Of a DNA stretch of 64,000 nt, positions 1 through 11,646 are shown piece by piece. Both the position numbers and the translations under genes were made by a program. The DNA comes from Diphasiastrum complanatum. Lineage: Eukaryota; Streptophyta; Lycopodiopsida; Lycopodiales; Lycopodiaceae. The notes under the pieces are model-generated. The model was not told where the DNA came from and made no database searches. It was given only the letters and a program-made list of their open reading frames with translations. The stretch spans positions 25,236,973 to 25,300,972 of the forward strand of contig CM055098.1 in assembly GCA_029204225.1 (NCBI GenBank). The letters are read 5' to 3'. Position 1 is the stretch's first letter. Every line of letters begins with the position of its first letter.

Positions 1-2
1 CT

Positions 3-660
3 GCGTCCCTCACTCGCCTTAAAGGCCACCTGCTCGGTGCACGCGCCAAAAAATGGTGGCACCTTAAATGCCGCCCCTTGTGGCAGCATGTCCGTCCCCG
101 ACAGGCAACGACTACTGGACACCTACGGGCCATGTCTTGTGGCGGGGGAGAACACCATTTCGGAGGGCGTTCTCCGGTTTTGCACCGCTCCTTATGTGGC
201 TGACCCAGAGTTGCTGCCTGCTTGGCTGGCACGCACGAGGAGAGGGAGTGCATCCTCGTCCCGTCCCATTGCCCCTCATCCCCCTCAAACAGTTCCGCCA
301 CACGCACCCCCATCTGCACCCATTCCGGTGGATCGCGTCCCATCATGTCCGCCAGTTGCCACTGCGGTTCCACCACCACGTCCTGTTGCTCGCACGCCCC
401 CAGTTTACGATTTTCTCATGGATTCTCCGCCACCTGAGCAGGCCTAGGATGCTACTGACGAGGCCTTCGAGGATGTAGATGAGATCCCTTCTTCTTTCCC
501 TTCCCATCCGGATGATCTCCCTAGCCAGCAGTTTTCGTATCCCATGCCAGATCTTGCCCCCCCACCAGTGCACCCCACTTATGCTACTGCACCCATCCCT
601 GCCAGTGCATCCCACTCTCCTCATTCCACGTCTATAGCCGATGCATCCACTAGTGCCTAG
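3..660 (+). pseudogene. N-terminal remnant of hAT transposase (BED-like finger and Pro/Ser linker)
   Basis: Reading from base 3 gives SLTRLKGHLLGARAKK, which resembles the start of the BED-type zinc finger common in plant hAT transposases; the frame is then lost near base 50, although a later Trp/Cys-rich stretch still resembles the finger. From about 220 to 660 the sequence is rich in Pro, Ser and His codons, as in the linker between finger and catalytic region, with stops in every frame. This is a weak call based on a short motif. Confidence 0.4.
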
Positions 661-780
661 CCTGTCGCGTCATCATCCATTCCTGTCACGATTGGTGCAC
701 CGTGCTGGAGGTCCACCACCCGTCGCCCATCAGGTAGAGCCCTTGTGCAGCAGACCATTCGCGGCGCACATCAGCCGCAC

Positions 781-1611
781 ATGGACAGAGAGGCCACACA
801 GGTCATGGCTAGTTTGATTTACGAGCTGAACCTACCTATTGCCATCACCAATTCTGAGCCCTTCAGAAGGGCATTCCGCCTTGTTTGTCAGCCCTAGCTG
901 GAGAGTCCCTGGTTCAGAGGTTGTCCGTACACACATGTTGAGAGATAGGGTCGAGTCCTTGGCCAGAGAGATGGAGCCTCTACGTGCCACTGGGCCACAT
1001 ATGGATGCAGCATCATGTCCGATGGCTGGACTAATGTCAGGAGGAGGCCGATCCTCAACATCTTGGTCTCCAGCTGCATGGGTACACAGTTTTTGAGAGT
1101 CATGGATTGCAGTAGAGGGGGGAGAGTCATATCTGCAGATTTCATGTACAACGTCATTAGGTCTTCCATCCTGTCCATAGGCCCCCAACATGTCGTTACG
1201 GTGGTGACGGACAATGCCACCAACTGCGTTCAGATGGGTGTCCTGCTAGAGAGAGAGTTCCCTCACATCGTCCATACCCCCTGTGCAGCGCACAGCATAG
1301 ACCTTTTGATGGGGGACATATGTGCACTTCCCTGGGTTAGAGCCATCGTCCGCGAGGCCCTCTTCCTGGTGACTTTTGTCACCCGGAAGAGGCGTGTTCT
1401 TGCCATGTTCCGGGTGTTCAGCCATTTGGACCTCCGTAAGCCAACCCCCACACGCTTTGCATTCGACCTGGTGGTCATCGACCGTCTGATCAGGTGCAGG
1501 GCACAGCTTCTACAAATGGTTGCCAGTGATCTTTGGCGTGCCAGTACGTTTCAACACACGGAGGATGGGGAGCACTTTTCTTCCACGGTGAGGGGAGACC
1601 AGTTTTGGTGA
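781..1611 (+). pseudogene. hAT transposase, DUF659 region, broken
   Basis: One frame runs from the ATG at 781 (MDREATQVMASLIYELNLPI) with stops near 897 and 945, then is open from the ATG at 1,015 to 1,611. It shows the classic DUF659 signatures of plant hAT transposases: SDGWTN, VVTDNATNC and HIVHTPCAAHSIDLLMGDI, the last being the second catalytic block with its Cys/His pair. The protein should continue for several hundred residues to a C-terminal dimerisation domain. Instead the frame ends at QFW and passes into an unrelated Pro-rich segment, so the centre and C-terminus of the transposase are missing. No longer functional. Confidence 0.8.
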
Positions 1612-1645
1612 GGGGCGCCCCTTTCAGTACATATCGCCGCTGTAC

Positions 1646-2158
1646 TTGCCTCCTGCACAGCCAGTTCCTCCACCTGCAGCAGCCCCACGGGCACACACTC
1701 CACGAGCTCATCCTCCTCGCTCAGGTGCACAGGGAGTTCCCTCTTTTGCTTCCCTATCCCAGCCGGCCTCAGCTTGGGCCCAGCCTAGCCAGCCAGGTGA
1801 TTTGCATGGGGGTGACGAGGCATTGACAGCTTCTCTTGTCCACAAGAGACCAGGAAGGCCCAAGGGTGCACCGAACAAGAAAGGCAAGGCACAGAAACTG
1901 CCAGGGAAGAGAGGACGACCACGCAGGGTTCCAGGTACAGCTAGAGGTGCAGGATCACAGCCAGCTGGAGCAAGTGTTGTTGGTTTGGCTTGCTTGGGGG
2001 CAGATGCGGAGGCAGACTGGGGTGATGCTAGTGAGGAGTCCTCCTCGGACACACAGCCCATGCCAGTTCCAGACAGGCACAGATATCGGCTGCGAGAGTC
2101 AGCTCGGGGCCCTGAGTTGTCTCCAGAGCATTCGTCTGAGTCAGAGCCAGAGCATTGA
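1646..2158 (+). CDS. Pro-rich protein with AT-hook motifs, C-terminal part of the hAT protein
   Basis: An open frame of about 170 codons follows the broken transposase in another frame. Residues 1-60 are Pro/Ala/Ser-rich. Two AT-hook-like blocks follow (KRPGRPKGAPNKKGK and GKRGRPRRVPG), the type of motif that binds the minor groove of AT-rich DNA. The end is acidic and Ser-rich (EESSSDTQ, SSESEPEH). It was probably once the C-terminal tail of the transposase polyprotein, joined to it before an internal deletion. The ATG is nominal. It may be a fossil frame; no promoter or start context was seen. Confidence 0.45.
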   Translation: MPPAQPVPPPAAAPRAHTPRAHPPRSGAQGVPSFASLSQPASAWAQPSQPGDLHGGDEALTASLVHKRPGRPKGAPNKKGKAQKLPGKRGRPRRVPGTARGAGSQPAGASVVGLACLGADAEADWGDASEESSSDTQPMPVPDRHRYRLRESARGPELSPEHSSESEPEH

Positions 2159-2654
2159 TTGTGGCTCTATTGTTTTAGTTTCAGTAGTTTGTCTCTAGCA
2201 GACGGTCTACCATTGTACTCAGATCATTTTTCATATTATATACAGTGTTTGGCGTACTTTATTTGCTGTAGATGCTGTATTTTCAATTTTATGTCAAATT
2301 CTATGTGCGTGTGTGAATCTTATTTTCAACTAATTTCGATTGAAGTGAATGATAGCTTCACATAAATGCATCTACATAATGAGCACAACAATTACACTTA
2401 CACCCCAAACTGCATTTCACAAACACATGTATCACATTTGCATTTAAATTAATACAGAGATTGCATTTCACATGACCAGGCTCGCGTTATACAAAAAACA
2501 ACTATGCATTCATTCTACCGTTGTATCAAGATAACATCACATATCCCGTCCTTTTTTAAGCAGCTATCTAGTTCTTTGCCTCACCCTAAACTGCCGAAAA
2601 TTACATAGCAACAGTCCGCCACATACGGCTGGACCTTATCTATTCTAAACATGC

Positions 2655-2989
2655 CTACTGATCCTCCACCGACTCCTCGCCCTCATTAGGTGCATTGTTC
2701 TGTCGCTCTCGCTTTGCCTCCTGGTTAGCTCGACGTCTGGCCGCCTTTTCCCTGACCATGATGAGCTGCCCCCGTGTGAAGTTCATTCCGATCTGCTCAT
2801 CCAAATCCAGCTCGACAACGGGGGCAGGGGCCACAGTGGGGGCGGGGATCTGCAACTCTCCCGAGTCTGTCGCAGCATCTCTACAATGTCTGCCTCTTGC
2901 TTCCGATGTCTTTCGTTGTGCCTTCAGATATCTTCCTCGAGCTTCCTCCTGGCTTCTCCCTCGGGCTTCGGTGGTATGCGCTCTGCCAT
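2655..2989 (-). pseudogene. Small coiled-coil ORF of the hAT element, copy 1
   Basis: On the minus strand an ATG at 2,989 opens MAERIPPKPEGEARRKLEED and then hits TGA where the second copy (12,175-12,520) has CGA, a single C-to-T change. The downstream part is kept in a shifted frame: VELDLDEQIGMNFTR followed by a basic helix (VREKAARRRANQEAKRERQ). The product would be about 110 residues, rich in Arg and Glu and probably a coiled coil. It faces the transposase, so the two genes are convergent. I do not recognise the protein; its recurrence in two separate elements says it belonged to the transposon. Confidence 0.55.
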
Positions 2990-3439
2990 CTCGATCGACC
3001 TTCTCCTCACAGCACCCTGCTCCTTGAACACCCTCTCACAGCACCCTGGCTCTCAAACAGCCTCTCACAGCCTATCACCGGCTCTCGCTTGCTCTCTCAC
3101 TGTCTATCACTAGCTCTCTCACAGCCTCTGAAAATGCCGATCACAATGGCATTCTGAGTGCTTATTTATCCCCACAGCCTGATTGGCCATGTGGATCCCC
3201 ATCATCCCTCCATGTGCCTCTGTACCCTAAACCCATGTGATGCTCCGCCCCTGTGTTGCTCTCCCATTGGCCCCATGGTCTGCTCACCCACAGTGCCCAT
3301 GTGCTGTTGCACCAGTCCCCTGCACCATGTACTGTACCCTCTTTTTTTACACCCAGAACCCCTTTTTTTTTCCATTTTTTTGACCTGTTTTGGTAGGTAA
3401 TAGCCAAAAATAAATATTAAAAATATTAAAAAAAAAAAA

Positions 3440-3550
3440 TCTAAAAAATGGCACCGCCTTGGTACAGCGGATCCCAGGGCGGTACCGTACCGGCGGTACC
3501 ACTGATATGGTACCGGTAGTACCATACCAGCGGTACCAAGGGACACTATG
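3440..3550. repeat. GGTACC palindrome array at the hAT right end
   Basis: About 110 bases hold at least six copies of GGTACC or near variants in both orientations, ending in GGGACACTATG. The same array, in mirror orientation, opens the second hAT copy at 11,359. Arrays of short motifs just inside the terminal repeats are typical transposase binding regions of hAT elements; binding is inferred. Confidence 0.65.
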
Positions 3551-3753
3551 CATGTAAATAATAAAAAATGCTTGTTTATGGCATAAAAACAATTTTTTTA
3601 AAAATTTTAGAAAATTTGCAACTATGTAAGTAATAAAAACAATAAAAAACAAAAAAAAAATATGCCAGTTCCATTCCTATACTTTGCCAACTTTCTTGAA
3701 CACTAGCTTTCACAGGCTTTCCCAATTCAACGACACTTTCACCGCCTTTCCAG

Positions 3754-4147
3754 CATAGAATTTATGAACCGTGGACGGTTCACCACGGTTCTGAGAACCG
3801 TACAGTGAATCGTACGGTTCTCAAATTTTTTTATGGGAAACCGTGTTGAACCGTACAATTAATTAATTAATTAATTTTTTTTTTAGTTTCCCACCCCCAA
3901 AAATAGCCCAAAAAAATGCCAGAAAAATTAGGGAGTGGGTACAGATTAGTACAGTAGCTTACAATAGCAAAAAATAGCAAACAAAGTACAATAGCCAAAC
4001 AAATACCCGAAATGTGTGAAATGAGGACCAAAAATGCGTTGGGAGGGGTTTTGGGGGGAAATGGGTAATTAGTTAATTAAATAGAGGAACCGTACCACGG
4101 TTCATGGTACGGTTCATCCCACGGTTCCCAGGACCCACGGTTCTATG
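3754..4147. mobile_element. hAT-type MITE with ACGGTTC palindrome clusters
   Basis: A 394-bp element begins CATAGAA and ends TTCTATG, a perfect 7-bp inverted pair, and is flanked on both sides by the 8-bp direct repeat CTTTCCAG (3,746-3,753 and 4,148-4,155). Inside each end lies a cluster of ACGGTTC/GAACCGT motifs (3,764-3,830 and 4,085-4,145). The core is AT-rich and has no coding frame. The 8-bp duplication and the clustered subterminal motif place it with hAT elements; it shares the CATAG end with the larger hAT copies. Confidence 0.85.
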
Positions 4148-4155
4148 CTTTCCAG

Positions 4156-5343
4156 TTTTCTAAGGGCTAATTTCATTGGCTTTTGCAATTTTCGAAGGAC
4201 CGATTTCACTGGCTTTCTGGGGCCGACAATTTCTAGGGATCTGAAATCCCTATAATTTGGCAATTCCGGAAGCTTTCTGACAATTTCACGGGCAACTGTT
4301 CAGTGTGATATATGTCAAGCTTCATGGATGCCAGTTTCCCTAGCAATTCCACCGGTTATTGTATAGTGTGCATACTGTCTAGTAGTATCACTGGCTTTTC
4401 GGCAAATTTGTTGCCAATTATATATTGTGCCTGGTTTGCGGCAATACGACCAGTAAACTAGGGCAATATCACTGGCTTTTGGACAATTTCATTAATAATT
4501 GTATTGTGCATAGTGTCTGGCAAAAATAGGGCCCATACAATTAATAGTGTTTGTCAAAAATAGGGTCCTCTAGTGCTTCAAAAAATTTCAAAAAATTTAC
4601 CATCAGATTCCCCATAAAAAGCCCTGCATTTTGAACCCCATATTGCAAAAAAGATCGGAATGTGCAATTATGTCCAGTGTTTGTCTATGATTTAATAGTT
4701 TTTAATTTTTTTGTAAAAATGTGTATGCTAGCTTCAAAGTTCAGTTTGAATTTTGAGCACCATTACGTAATCTGAAGGATCTAGTCTCTTCATGTAATTG
4801 CAATTTATTATGGCTAAATTTGATTTTTTCAATGGTCCCCAACACTGTACCCTATTTATCACTAATTTAAAAAGAATTTGCAAAAAAAAAAAAACATCTA
4901 TGTTCCAAATTCTTTTTCTTAGCCATGTTCTGTTTCGGAATGCATTCAGAACACATGTTTCAAAATGGAACAGGTATGTATGGTTGGTCCAAAGAATCTT
5001 GTTATAGGAATGTTTTTAGAACTGCATCAAATTTTAAAATTTAGCTTCGGATCTTTTAGCTTCAGAGCTTGTGACATTCAACTTGCAATGGTATCCCATT
5101 TCTTTGAAAAAAAAATCTTCTGTTCTTAGTATTTACAATAGTCAAACTACTTGTATCCTGAAGGAGTTACAGTACTTGATATGGATATGTTGCTGGGGCA
5201 GAATGGTAATTAGAAGCAGCTTTTGACTGATTTAAATGTGAATGATACATAACAAAAGTTCTTCCAGAAATTTTCCTTTCAAGAATACATGATTGTTACA
5301 TCAATTTTATCATGAACATGTTTTACTGATTAATGTGTCACAG
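4156..5343 (+). other. Non-coding stretch before the first visible exon
   Basis: AT-rich sequence with no credible coding frame. Between 4,160 and 4,500 phrases such as TTTCACTGGCTTTTGG and GGCAATTTC recur loosely, which suggests an old, diverged tandem array. The segment ends in the pyrimidine tract and AG that precede the exon at 5,344. Confidence 0.5.
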
Positions 5344-5439
5344 GCGGCCCATCGGGCCACTTCACGTGCTCGCTCGGCTCTCATATACCTGATGCTAGCT
5401 CTCTCAGGACATATGGACGCAATGTTGACACAGTATAAG
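5344..5439 (+). CDS. Host gene exon (first visible)
   Basis: The exon follows a pyrimidine tract ending TCACAG and stops before GTGCTA. It has 96 bases, phase 0 at both ends, and reads AAHRATSRARSALIYLMLAL and SGHMDAMLTQYK. The next exon continues with EAKHNLLFIIEML, so the helix runs across the junction. Upstream exons must exist because there is no start codon in frame with a plausible context. Confidence 0.75.
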
Positions 5440-5657
5440 GTGCTAGGTCCTTTTACATCTTGTATGAGTGTTTCGACCTTTGCTTGCTTCGGTATGCATC
5501 TAAGGAGATCTGCTGGTTCCCCTTAGAATCATAACAAGTGGAGATGGTCTAGAGAACAATGCTAGTGAATTCCTTTTGCTAGTGAAGTGGAGGCATTCTC
5601 CTTATGTTCTTTTCAAGGCGTCGTTAGGTTAACATGATCAAGGGGTTCTTTATCCAG

Positions 5658-5887
5658 GAGGCGAAGCACAATTTGCTGTTCATTATAGAGATGCTAGAGC
5701 CTTTCCTCACTCCTGCATTGACTCCTGTTGAAAGCACTATTGCTTTTGGAGATGTATCGGCAGTGATATTAGAAAAGCAAGATCAAACGTGTGCTTTAGC
5801 GCTTGAAATTTTGCACACAGCAGCCAAAAGACCAGACATTCTGCCTGCAATGGAGGTTGAATGGAGACAAGGACAGGTTACACCAAG
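5658..5887 (+). CDS. Host gene exon
   Basis: Acceptor TTTATCCAG, donor AAG|GTTTAA. The exon of 230 bases reads EAKHNLLFIIEMLEPFL through ALEILHTAAKRPDILPAM to WRQGQVTP and leaves two bases (AG), which with the first base of the next exon make a Ser codon. An alternative donor (CAG|GTTACA at 5,876) exists, but it would break the frame with the acceptor at 6,080. Confidence 0.8.
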
Positions 5888-6080
5888 GTTTAATGAGTTA
5901 GCTTTTGGATCCATCGGTGCATTACTTTAGACCATCATTTTAATAATATATTACGTCTCATGGATGGACTATTTTTTTAGTTATCTCCTAGTAGTTTCTA
6001 AGCTTATGCAGAAGAAAATGGCTACCATCAATTGTACAGCTTTATCTGAATATTCTAGTGTTCATGTTTGTTATTTGCAG

Positions 6081-9000
6081 TGTTTTATTATCTATTTTGG
6101 CTCCTCAGCTGCCTTTACCACCAGGGCTTGATTTTCATCGGCACCCAGTGGATAAAATCCCAGGTGTGACAATCCTAAGTGGTATAACGGATGTTAATAA
6201 ATCCACTATCAGCAGTGCAATACAAAGAGGAGGTGTTGATGAAAGTGCAAATGGTGTGCCAGATGTAGAATTGAACTTGAAGGTTGAGGTCAATGAGGAT
6301 GGAAGTGGTCTTTTTGTTCCTTCTGAACTTAAGTTGATGTCCTTACAAACAGTTTCTGCTCACTTTGAAAGTGCACCAACAGAAAATCAGACATATGGGA
6401 ATTTCGCACCTAAGGTGGAAGGAAAGCCAGGAGATACCAAAGATGAGAAACCATTCGTTCTCAATGAAGCCAGTGTAGATGAATATTTCAATCTTCAAGC
6501 AGATTATCTGCAACTTGTTAACATTCCAGAGCGCGAGATAAGGGCTTCAGAGTTTGTTCGTTTTGCAGCTGAACTGCATGTGCGGATGGGAGATAGTATT
6601 GAAAGTCATGATGCTGCAATTGATGCTTTGCTTTTGGCCGCAGAATGCCACTTGAATCCCTTTTTCATGATTTCCACAAATGACTACAATCAGATGATGA
6701 ATAGGCTCTCTGCATCCAAAGAAGAGGGCTCAACATATCCTAAAAAGAATGCTTCAAGGGCATCATCCCAGGAGGAATCATTAAAAGTGGTGGCTTCGCT
6801 TGAAGAAGGACGGGACAAGGCAGTTATTCAAATTCTGCTTCAAGCTGCAGAATGGGACAGTGATATTTCCAATTCTAATCTTACAGACACAGATTTTGAT
6901 GGTGCTGTTGCTAGTGATTTCGAAGGATTGTTTGTTGCAGAAGAAGACAAGACTGTAGAAGACACTATCACTCTTGTCAGAAGGCATCAAGATTTGCTTT
7001 GCTGGTTTTTGATTCGCCAACTGCAAAGAGAAAAGCATAATCTCTACGAAGTTCTGCTTCAGGGGCTTTTGTTTGTTTTGAATTCAGCCACTAAGTTATC
7101 ATCTGCTCCTGAAGACATAGTCAATGTCATTCTGGATAGTGCAGAACGACTAAATGCGTCAATCATAGCTTATCAAGCACAGGCAGAAGAGTCTATTGAA
7201 GCTCGAAACAGTGTTACAGTATATGGGATCAAACGCCAATGGGCACTAGTGGTAAGGTTAGTACTTGCTTCAACTGGTGGAGGATCAGGTATTGATGCTG
7301 GCAATCTCAGTGTGCAAGGCCATTTGCTGCAAAGGGATCTAGTTCCATCCTGGGTATGGTTGGATAAGATAAGTGCTTTTTCTAGCTCGTCTTATCCTTT
7401 GGTTCGTTATGTTGGTTGGATGGCTTTGGCTGAATTAGCCAAACTATACGAGACCACAGGGCTTCTCCTTGTCTCCGATGTACAGCAATTGACAGGCTTA
7501 CTTCTTATTTTCTCAGATGAGCTTGCATCTGTGCAGAGGCTTAAGACATGGAAAAGCCGAGAGGTTGAACAGCATTCTGAAACGATGGTGGATGAACTGT
7601 TTTCAGATAGCTCAGAGAAGATTGACAAAGGGGGACTTGTAAAAGCATTGTATCCAGAGCTGGAACCACTTTTTCCAGAACTAAGAAGTCATTTTAGCCA
7701 GTTTGCAGAAACTATGTTGGAAGCCATTTGTTTGCATCTGAGGGCAGTTTCACCAAATTCTATTTCGGATTTGTTAACCTGGTTTTCAGAACTTTGTCGT
7801 GATCCATTTCCTGCAGTTGAGAAGGACCTTGTTTACAGGCAGAGGAAAATTGGAGTTAAAGGTTTTGCAGTTGAGAACGTTAAGTACATTGTGACACATC
7901 TTTTGGAGGTAATTGTGATTCACCACATGGAAGCAATCTTGCCAGAGTTGCCAAGAATACTTGATGTTTTGCTGTCTCTTTGTCGCAGCTCCTACTGCGA
8001 TGTGACATTACTTGATTCTGTGTTGAGTGTTTTAAAGCCCATCATTTCACATGCAGCAGCAACTGCAGCCACTAACCGCTATACTACAGAAGATCTGGTA
8101 TCTTCTGTCAGCTTTGAGGGTTTATGCTTTGATGCGATGATGGAAGCTTTGAGAAGTGGTCCAGTTGGAGACCTGGAAAGAAGTTCGAGTGGATCTCTGC
8201 TGCTGTTTCTTGCTGGATCCTTGCTTTCGGACATTTCAATGTTGAGACGAATAGAGTTGATCTCCTCTTTTTCAAAATGGGTAAATTTTACAGATAGCAA
8301 CTTAACAAACTCATACTACGATTTTATTTTTGCATTTCAAAGGATTTTGGAAGTTTGTTGTTCGCTTTTGGAAGGAAGCTTGGAGGAGGTGGACATCTCA
8401 ACATTCAGGGGTATACCGCCATGTCCTTCGGAAACTTCAAATAGCCCAACAATGCCAAATCATTCTTTAACCCCTCCTTCAACACCACAGCGTTCAAGTG
8501 TGATGTCTGCAGATATAGGGTCTTGCATCAATGGCATGGATCCTGATGCAGAATCTCTTGTAATTCCAAAAACATTGGAAACTGAATCCAATGAAGCAAA
8601 TGAGGATGGTGATCGTTTGCTGGGACCACCTTCTGAAGTATCAGAAGTCAACTGTGAGCTACAAGGAGATGATCAGCACATCGGTGATCCAGATCTGGAT
8701 GCGCAGAAAGTTCCAATCCCTGATCTCACTGACACAAATCTGATGGATTTTGTGCATTGTCTAGAGGCCTTACTAATTGCTCTTGGTCCTCCTCTTGAAA
8801 GATCCTGGAAAGTGCATGCACAGCTTACATTGAAACTTACTCGGGTCAGATCCCATTGTATTCTATACTTGAGATATATTGCTACAAAACATGCAAAGTC
8901 TCAAACAAAGCTTGGAAGCAAACATAAAACTGGAAGCTTGTCATTGGAGTCTGAAGAAGAAAAGGCTTTAGTGATGTGGCATATTGCTCTTGATGATTTG

Positions 9001-9769
9001 GTTCAATTGAATCTGACTTTGCAGCATAATCACTGCTGGCAAGTCGCTGCTGCCAGTATGGATTTTGTTTTCAGTTTGCCTGCATCATTCAGTATACATA
9101 AAGTCCTTCCAACAATCTGTTCGGTACTACGATATCAAAGTAGTCATGCCCCACAGTTGCGTTGGAGACTCTGGACATGTAAGTGGTTGGCAGAAGCAAT
9201 TGTACGAGTTAGAACGGAACCTTTAAAACCGACACCGAGTTCTCTTCTTGAGCTCCTTTGTACCATGCTAGAGCATCCTGAACCTGAGCAACGATCTGGA
9301 GCCTTGAAGCAATTGGGCATCCTTGTGAAGGGACATCTGCATTATGGTGTTCATTATTCAGAATCATTGGAGCCTAGTGTTACATCAAATAGCACTGAAA
9401 AGCAGGCCATCCTTGTAGATAAATTCCCCCAGGATAGTTTTGGATCCATGCTAGTTTCTGCTACTTGGGATAAAGTAGCATCCTTAGCTAGAGGTGATTC
9501 ATTGATGGGGATCCAGAGACAGGCAATGGAGTTGCTATATCAATATGTTCCATTAGCTCAATCACATCAATTGCGGACATTTTTGAGTTCAATTGATGTT
9601 ATTTTTCCTGGGTCCATGACTTTGCCATACACCATGAAATCTGGGTCATTATTAAGACTTTCGCTTGGAATCTTTGCAAGGGCTTGCCTGTATTGTTCAA
9701 CATCTGACATCTCTGCAATTCCTCATAGGGTTTGGAGCAATGTGGAATTCATGGCAAGCACTAAACCTG
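6081..9769 (+). CDS. Host gene large exon, HEAT/ARM-like helical region
   Basis: The acceptor TTATTTGCAG lies just before 6,081 and the donor is CCTG|GTATGAG. About 1,229 codons are open without a break. Reading starts SVLLSILAPQLPLPPGLDFH. The composition is amphipathic and Leu-rich throughout, with stretches such as VWLDKISAFSSSSYPLVRYV and GWMALAELAKLYETTG that look like paired helices of an ARM/HEAT solenoid. Near 8,425-8,720 lies a disordered insert rich in Ser, Pro, Asp and Glu. The last residues are VEFMASTKPG. An uninterrupted exon of this length in a gene otherwise cut into small exons is notable. No enzymatic motif was seen. Confidence 0.9.
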
Positions 9770-9998
9770 GTATGAGATTTTAGATTTTCTTTCAAGGACT
9801 GCGTGTATAGTTTAGGTCTCTGAGCTCATAAATTGGACACTTCCATGCTTGTGCTTCCAGTATATGGTAATTTCTCTAGCTTTTGGTTTAGCGAAAAATT
9901 AAATCCCAAATTTTAGGTTGCGAACAAAAATTTACTAAGTCCTTTGATGCTCGTAAAGAGTTCTGTGTATTCCAATGGTTGGTTTTGTTTGTCACCAG

Positions 9999-10078
9999 GA
10001 AACATTTTTGTTGAAACAGAGCGTGCTGTTTGTCTAGCATTGCTGCAGCTACGCGAACATGGACATGCAGCCAAACAG
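9999..10078 (+). CDS. Host gene exon
   Basis: Acceptor TTGTCACCAG, donor CAG|GTACAA. The single leftover base of the large exon plus these 80 bases give 27 codons: GNIFVETERAVCLALLQLRE then HGHAAKQ. It ends in phase 0. The next clear exon (23,905) needs a phase-1 donor, so a short exon is probably missing from the 13.8-kb intron that follows. Confidence 0.85.
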
Positions 10079-10579
10079 GTACAAGTTTCTTATCTTCCAT
10101 TGAATACATTTGCAGCTTAAAATCTTGAGACATTCTACTGCTATCAATATGATGTCTCCTTTACAGGGCTAATATAACTGCTTTTGCATTGCACGTATCT
10201 CTTCTTCCAACCTTTGAACCATGCTATGAAGATTCTCTTTTCACTACCAATTTGTTTGTTTAATAATGAGGTTTGTGCGGTAGAAAGAGGGTTGCTCTTC
10301 ATTGGCAATTTTGGCTGTACTAAAAACTACTAGCTACTGCTTATGCTTCTTGTATGACTCAACCTATGAATTCTCAAGCAAATATTTTTGGGGAACAAAA
10401 CTGGTTCTTTGAGCTTTCAATCATACACAATGTCTACAAATAGGCCATGACGAAAGCATATGATAAATGCCAACATTCTACTGACTTTATTCATGAGGCT
10501 GCTGGTATCAGCTTCAAACGCATTCTGGAAAGGATGTTCAGTAGGAACATCAGGGACTCTCAACAGTATTAATAGCATC
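10079..10579 (+). other. Intron sequence without recognisable feature
   Basis: AT-rich, with no coding frame and no repeat that I recognise. A small host exon needed to repair the reading phase could be hidden here, but no acceptor/donor pair with a convincing frame was found. Confidence 0.4.
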
Positions 10580-10599
10580 TAATAAACATGGATGAGGAT

Positions 10600-11300
10600 C
10601 ATGGTGGGTGGGAGGGGAATGAAAGGCGAAAGTTCCCAAACAAAAACAGACGAAAGAGTGGTTGGACCAAGTGGTGGGAGAGACGGTGAAGTTAGATATA
10701 CATGGAATGAGACCACTTCGCCTCCACAAGAGCGTCTTGGGTATTTGCAGTACCCTGTACCCAAATTTCGAGAGCCTGTTGCTCCGTGGATCGTTCTTCT
10801 GAAAGAGTGGCTGAAATCATAGAAGAGATGGGAGCACTTTGTCTATTACCTTTCTTCAAGACTGTTGCCCAGAAAAAGGGATTCCTTTTTTTGCTTCTCA
10901 ATCTTCGTCTCCAATTGACAAAGTTCTGTGGTGGTAAACCCTGAAGTAGCGACATCTGCTACAATTGCCTAGTGATTGCTCCAAGGATACAATCCTGGAC
11001 GGCAAAAGACTTTTTTCACTAACAAGCATGGCCATTGTTGCTTTAAGTTATGAGCTTTTATCAAAAAACTACGAAGCGTACTAATATCAACTTTATCAGA
11101 TCAAGTAAGCAATGTCACTATAGGTACCTCAGATAGCTTAGGAAAGTCTTTTTTGAAGGGCTTCAAGGCTACCGCAGTCCGCTAGGTGATGAAATTCTAT
11201 CTCAATACTCCCGTTCTTGCAAAGAGATGATGCATGCTCCTCCCAAGGTGCCTTCAGATTGTTCCACCTTCTGTCTCCGAATGTAATTCATGAGAAATTG
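10600..11300 (-). pseudogene. Old LINE ORF1 remnant
   Basis: The minus strand between 10,955 and 10,692 codes for ATLSEERSTEQQALEIWVQG followed by TANTQDALVEAK. This matches the ORF1 block EEKLRDSKALNIRVRG(I)..DTQNAIDEAK of the fresher LINEs in this window. Sequence up to about 11,300 is probably the coiled-coil part in a decayed state. No 3' end or (TC)n tract belongs to it. It is clearly older than the LINE chains. Confidence 0.6.
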
Positions 11301-11646
11301 TCCTGAAGCATGCTTTTTCTTCATATATATATATATATCTATATCTATATATATACATCATAGTTCCCTATGGTACCGCGGTACCATAATGGTGGTACCG
11401 CGGTTATGGTGCCACCCTCAGACCAGTGGTACCAGGGCGGCACCACAAAAATGATATTTTTTATTATTATTTAAAAAAAAAAAACCCTTTTAACAGGCTA
11501 AAACTAGGTAAAAAATTCAGGAAAAAAAAGGGCTACGGTTTAGAAAAAGGATGCTACTGTACAGGTGGACTGTGCTGGGGGCACTGTGGGAGAGCAGACC
11601 TGGGGGACAATGGGAGTGCAACATGCGGGGGGGCAGCAAATCTGGA

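Larger units (their letters stand above)
1..3550 (+). mobile_element. hAT transposon copy 1, left end outside window
   Basis: The block carries a decayed hAT transposase on the plus strand, an AT-hook reading frame after it, and a small convergent reading frame on the minus strand. The right end (3,440-3,550) is packed with GGTACC-type palindromes and finishes in CTATG; a second copy at 11,359 starts with CATAG and the same palindrome array, so these are matching inverted ends. The left end is not in the window, so the target duplication cannot be checked. Stops and frame breaks show that it is not autonomous now. The family call rests on the transposase motifs. Confidence 0.75.

Noticed and set aside
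6058-6080. ATG at 6,058 as the start of the large host protein
   Set aside because: This stretch is the pyrimidine-rich end of an intron; the acceptor at 6,080 gives a Ser codon in phase with the exon ending at 5,887.
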